Assembly (NCBI GenBank): GCA_013330315.1
Contig: DUIO01000183.1
Location: forward strand, 1 to 7,168
Direction: 5' to 3'
Origin: Methanosarcina sp.
GTDB lineage: Archaea > Halobacteriota > Methanosarcinia > Methanosarcinales > Methanosarcinaceae
Length of the DNA stretch: 7,168 nucleotides
Shown here: piece after piece, positions 5,455 to 7,168 of the stretch
Layout: each line of letters opens with the position of its first letter
Numbering within the stretch: the first letter of the stretch is position 1
Translations under genes and position numbers: made by a program
The notes under the pieces: model-generated
The model's database searches: none
What the model was told of the DNA's origin: nothing
The model's input: only the letters and a program-made list of their open reading frames with translations

Positions 5455-5495
5455 TCACACCAGAAAAGTATCTGATAAAATGGTCGTGCCTGTTA

Positions 5496-6494
5496 ATGCA
5501 AGGAAAACCTGAAAACAACCCTAAAACAATGGTAAGTTCTGAGCTTGCAGAAATCCTTATCTCGGAGGGATGGAAAAAGATGGACCTGCATGTACACTCC
5601 TCCTGTTCCTATGATGTTCCTCCGGCGAAGGCGATGCACCCTGCTGTTCTTTTTGAAAAAGCGAAGGCTAAAGGGCTTGATTTTGTGACCTTTACCGATC
5701 ATGATACTGTCAAAGCATATGACCTGCTCGGCTGGGACAAAGAAGGGCTGGTTCCTGGGGTTGAGATCTCAATCAAAGACCCCGAGAATGTAGGGCATAC
5801 CCTTCACGTTAATGTTTTTGATCTCGAACCGGAAGATTTCGAAGAACTTGAGGATATTGCCAATCAGGGACATGACTTCAAAAGTTTCATCCGTTATCTC
5901 CGGGTTCACAACCTTCCCCATATATACAACCATCCTTTCTGGTTTGCCATAGGAGACCGCCCCAACCTCCGGGCTGTGCCTGAGCTCATAAAACAGTTTC
6001 CTGTTATCGAATACAACATGCAGGACTTAACTGAAAAAAATCTGATTACTGCCGCTCTTGCCCGAAAATACGAAAAGGGTCTTGTTGCTACGACGGATAG
6101 CCACACAGGTGGCATGGGTTCGGTATATACTCTTGCAAAGGGTGATTCTTTCAGAGAATACTTTGACAATATCAAAAATGGCAGGTCACATATAGTAATT
6201 GAAGGGGGAGTTCGGAGGCACCTGACAAAAGAGCTAAATGCCTGGGTCGAACTGGTTTTCTCGATGGATAGAAATGCGAGGAGGGAAATGGATTTTACCA
6301 CAAATGTACAGGCTTTTGATAGGCTGATAGGTTTTTTTGCAAATGATAAAATTAGAAAATTTCCCAGAGTTAACAGTCTGGCAATGATATTTTTCCAGAA
6401 TTTTTTCAGGTCCGGACTTCCTGCTTATATGTATATAAGGTCTGAGAAATCCCTGATTTCGAGAATCGAAAAAGTGGTCAACCTGACAGCATAA
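5496..6494 (+). CDS. PHP-domain metal-dependent phosphoesterase
   Basis: The 332-residue protein has the full PHP metal-ligand set. This comprises DLHVHSSCSYD at 30-40 (H32, H34), FTDHDT at 66-71 (D68, H69, D70), PGVEIS at 87-92 (E90), HTLHVNVF at 101-108 (H104), NHPFW at 145-149 (H146) and TDSHTG at 200-205 (D201, H203). PHP enzymes bind two or three metals and hydrolyse phosphate esters such as histidinol phosphate, nucleoside bisphosphates or nucleic acid ends. This stand-alone type has no assigned substrate here. After residue 240 there is an additional 90-residue C-terminal region rich in F, R and K (about 260-310) without a recognised domain. No ribosome binding site precedes the ATG at 5496. 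Alternatives are M12 (5529) and M29 (5580, after GGAGGG), but W26-K-K before the HxH motif looks family-like, so M29 is less likely. It is a single-gene unit divergent from the glycosyltransferases. Confidence 0.9.
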   Translation: MQGKPENNPKTMVSSELAEILISEGWKKMDLHVHSSCSYDVPPAKAMHPAVLFEKAKAKGLDFVTFTDHDTVKAYDLLGWDKEGLVPGVEISIKDPENVGHTLHVNVFDLEPEDFEELEDIANQGHDFKSFIRYLRVHNLPHIYNHPFWFAIGDRPNLRAVPELIKQFPVIEYNMQDLTEKNLITAALARKYEKGLVATTDSHTGGMGSVYTLAKGDSFREYFDNIKNGRSHIVIEGGVRRHLTKELNAWVELVFSMDRNARREMDFTTNVQAFDRLIGFFANDKIRKFPRVNSLAMIFFQNFFRSGLPAYMYIRSEKSLISRIEKVVNLTA

Positions 6495-6532
6495 AGCTAT
6501 TGACATATATCTGAAAAATAAAGTTAAAAAAT

Positions 6533-6548
6533 AATTTATCTTTTTTAG
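6533..6548 (+). terminator. T-rich terminator candidate after the PHP gene
   Basis: ATTTATCTTTTTTAG, with six consecutive T, lies about 45 bases past the stop codon. An A-run just before it (6525-6531) could pair weakly with it. T-rich stretches are the usual archaeal termination signal. Confidence 0.5.
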
Positions 6549-6625
6549 TTAAGTTATGGGGCCATAAATAATGTTTTAGTTCAAAAAGTTGAAATATATG
6601 TGCCCTGGAAGGATACTCACTCTGT

Positions 6626-6670
6626 CTAAAAACAACTACGTCAGGCTAAAAACAACTAAGCCAGGCTAAA
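6626..6670. repeat. 20-nt tandem duplication with partial third copy
   Basis: CTAAAAACAACTACGTCAGG (6626-6645) is followed by CTAAAAACAACTAAGCCAGG (6646-6665), 18 of 20 identical, then CTAAA begins a third copy at 6666. It lies about 200 bases before the second HAD gene, upstream of both its TATA boxes. Tandem sites at about two helical turns can be regulator binding sites; there is no direct evidence. Confidence 0.85.
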
Positions 6671-6762
6671 CCTGCTCTTTTAAAAATGACTCTTAAATAT
6701 TCCATAATATATAGAATTTATGTACTATATGGTTTATAATGAAAATAACATGATTATTGAGA

Positions 6763-6777
6763 AAAAGTATATATAAC
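6763..6777 (+). promoter_or_regulatory. Upstream TATA box (AAAAAGTATATATAA)
   Basis: A purine-rich run followed by GTATATATAA matches BRE plus TATA. The predicted start near 6797 would give a leader of about 65 bases for the second HAD gene. Confidence 0.45.
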
Positions 6778-6807
6778 TGAGTATTAATCTTATTGTTAGT
6801 GAAAACA

Positions 6808-6825
6808 TTTTATATGTATATAAAA
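6808..6825 (+). promoter_or_regulatory. Proximal TATA box within a palindrome
   Basis: TTTTATAT-GT-ATATAAAA is a perfect inverted repeat with eight-base arms, and TATATAAAA (6817-6825) is an excellent TATA box. A start near 6845 would give a leader of about 16 bases that still includes the AAGGAGG site. The symmetry means the box could also be read leftward. Confidence 0.6.
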
Positions 6826-6847
6826 ATTAGCGTGAGTTAAAAATAAA

Positions 6848-6854
6848 AAGGAGG
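6848..6854 (+). promoter_or_regulatory. Ribosome binding site AAGGAGG
   Basis: A strong site six bases ahead of the ATG at 6861, fixing the start of the truncated HAD gene. Confidence 0.85.
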
Positions 6855-6860
6855 CTTCCC

Positions 6861-7168
6861 ATGCTCCGAAATGGAAAAATTAAAGGTTTAATCTTTGACT
6901 GTTATAAAACTCTCATCGATATCAAGACAGATGAAGGAAGCCGGGAAACAAATGAAAAGGTCAGCAAATGGTTACTATATCAGGGAGTGAGGATCGAACC
7001 TGATAGGCTAAGAGAAGAATACAAATGGAAAGTAATAGGGAGACTTGGTAATTCGGGTCAGAAGTATCCCGATATTCGTATAGAAGAAATTTTTGCCGAG
7101 ATTTGTGCAGAAAATGCTTTCAGAGAAATCGATTCCTTCTGGCTTGGTATCGAAACTGCAAAGGTCTT
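6861..7168 (+). CDS. HAD-like hydrolase, dehalogenase-type motif I (partial, C-terminus outside window)
   Basis: The frame is open from the ATG at 6861 to the window end (102 complete codons). Motif I is LIFDCYKTLID at 10-20, with the nucleophile aspartate at D13 and tyrosine (Y15) two residues later instead of the second aspartate seen in most HAD phosphatases. The DxY pattern is typical of the branch that includes 2-haloacid dehalogenases and related hydrolases (FDAYGTL), so this protein need not be a phosphatase. Residues after 21 are charged and helical (TDEGSRETNEKVSKW, then REEYKWKVIGR) and would form the cap domain. Motifs II to IV lie beyond the window, so activity cannot be judged. 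A strong AAGGAGG site and a good TATA box support the start. It is not closely similar to the HAD protein at 1716-2375. Confidence 0.85.
   Translation, partial: MLRNGKIKGLIFDCYKTLIDIKTDEGSRETNEKVSKWLLYQGVRIEPDRLREEYKWKVIGRLGNSGQKYPDIRIEEIFAEICAENAFREIDSFWLGIETAKV

Larger units (their letters stand above)
4851..5495. other. 645-bp AT-rich divergent intergenic region
   Basis: This is the largest gap in the window, between the leftward glycosyltransferase pair and the rightward PHP gene. It must hold promoters for both directions. I see a minus-strand TATA box at 5123-5130, a second weaker one at about 4885-4893 (ACATTTATTG on the minus strand), a plus-strand TATA box at 5398-5410, an A/T palindrome at 5346-5366 and an inverted repeat at 5418-5454. 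A weak small minus-strand frame (4855-5094) is listed separately. The plus-strand frame at 5039-5377 is rich in F, Y and S codons from T-rich DNA and has no ribosome binding site, so I do not call it. I see no tRNA or structured RNA. Confidence 0.6.
6495..6860. other. AT-rich intergenic region before second HAD gene
   Basis: No gene is visible in these 366 bases. In order they hold a T-rich terminator candidate (6533-6548), a 20-nt tandem duplication (6626-6665) with a partial third copy, and two TATA-like boxes (6767-6776 and 6817-6825) leading to the HAD gene. The length suggests independent regulation of the downstream gene. Confidence 0.6.

Noticed and set aside
5480..5512. 10-codon upstream frame overlapping the PHP start (MVVPVNARKT)
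   Set aside because: It is too short to support and has no ribosome binding site; an upstream regulatory frame cannot be shown from sequence alone.

Overview
The window looks like chromosomal DNA from a methanogenic archaeon, most probably Methanosarcina. This is inferred from gene content and style: AT-rich spacers with archaeal TATA boxes, GGAGG-type ribosome binding sites, moderately GC-rich genes and MJ1255-like glycosyltransferases. There is no rRNA or other marker here to fix the species. I see no tRNA, rRNA, CRISPR array, insertion sequence or integrase.

Layout: (1) 1-406, minus strand: 5' part of a multi-pass membrane protein that leaves the window. (2) 407-864: gene-poor AT-rich spacer with an 18-nt tandem repeat. 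(3) 865-1302, plus: msrB (methionine sulfoxide reductase B), complete but without an ATG, GTG or TTG start in frame. A CTG is the best candidate. (4) 1417-1611, plus: small two-helix membrane protein with a strong ribosome binding site. (5) 1716-2375, plus: HAD phosphatase of the beta-phosphoglucomutase-like type, probably leaderless. (6) 2491-3630 and 3720-4850, both minus: two adjacent MurG-like (GT-B fold) glycosyltransferases that align without gaps over 370 residues at about 57% identity by hand count, so an evident tandem duplication. (7) 4851-5495: 645-bp AT-rich divergent spacer, with a weak candidate small ORF just upstream of the second glycosyltransferase. (8) 5496-6494, plus: PHP-domain metal-dependent phosphoesterase with all metal ligands present. 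(9) 6495-6860: spacer with a likely T-rich terminator, a 20-nt tandem duplication and two TATA boxes. (10) 6861-7168, plus: 5' part of a second HAD-like hydrolase with a DxY motif.

The genes do not form one operon. The glycosyltransferase pair is the only likely co-transcribed unit. It runs head-on into the HAD phosphatase and away from the PHP gene. A link between the transferases and the flanking phosphatases, such as surface glycan or glycolipid synthesis, is possible but rests only on proximity. I found no clear new defence or mobile system. The points most worth a second look are the non-canonical msrB start, the glycosyltransferase duplication and the short tandem repeats in the spacers.
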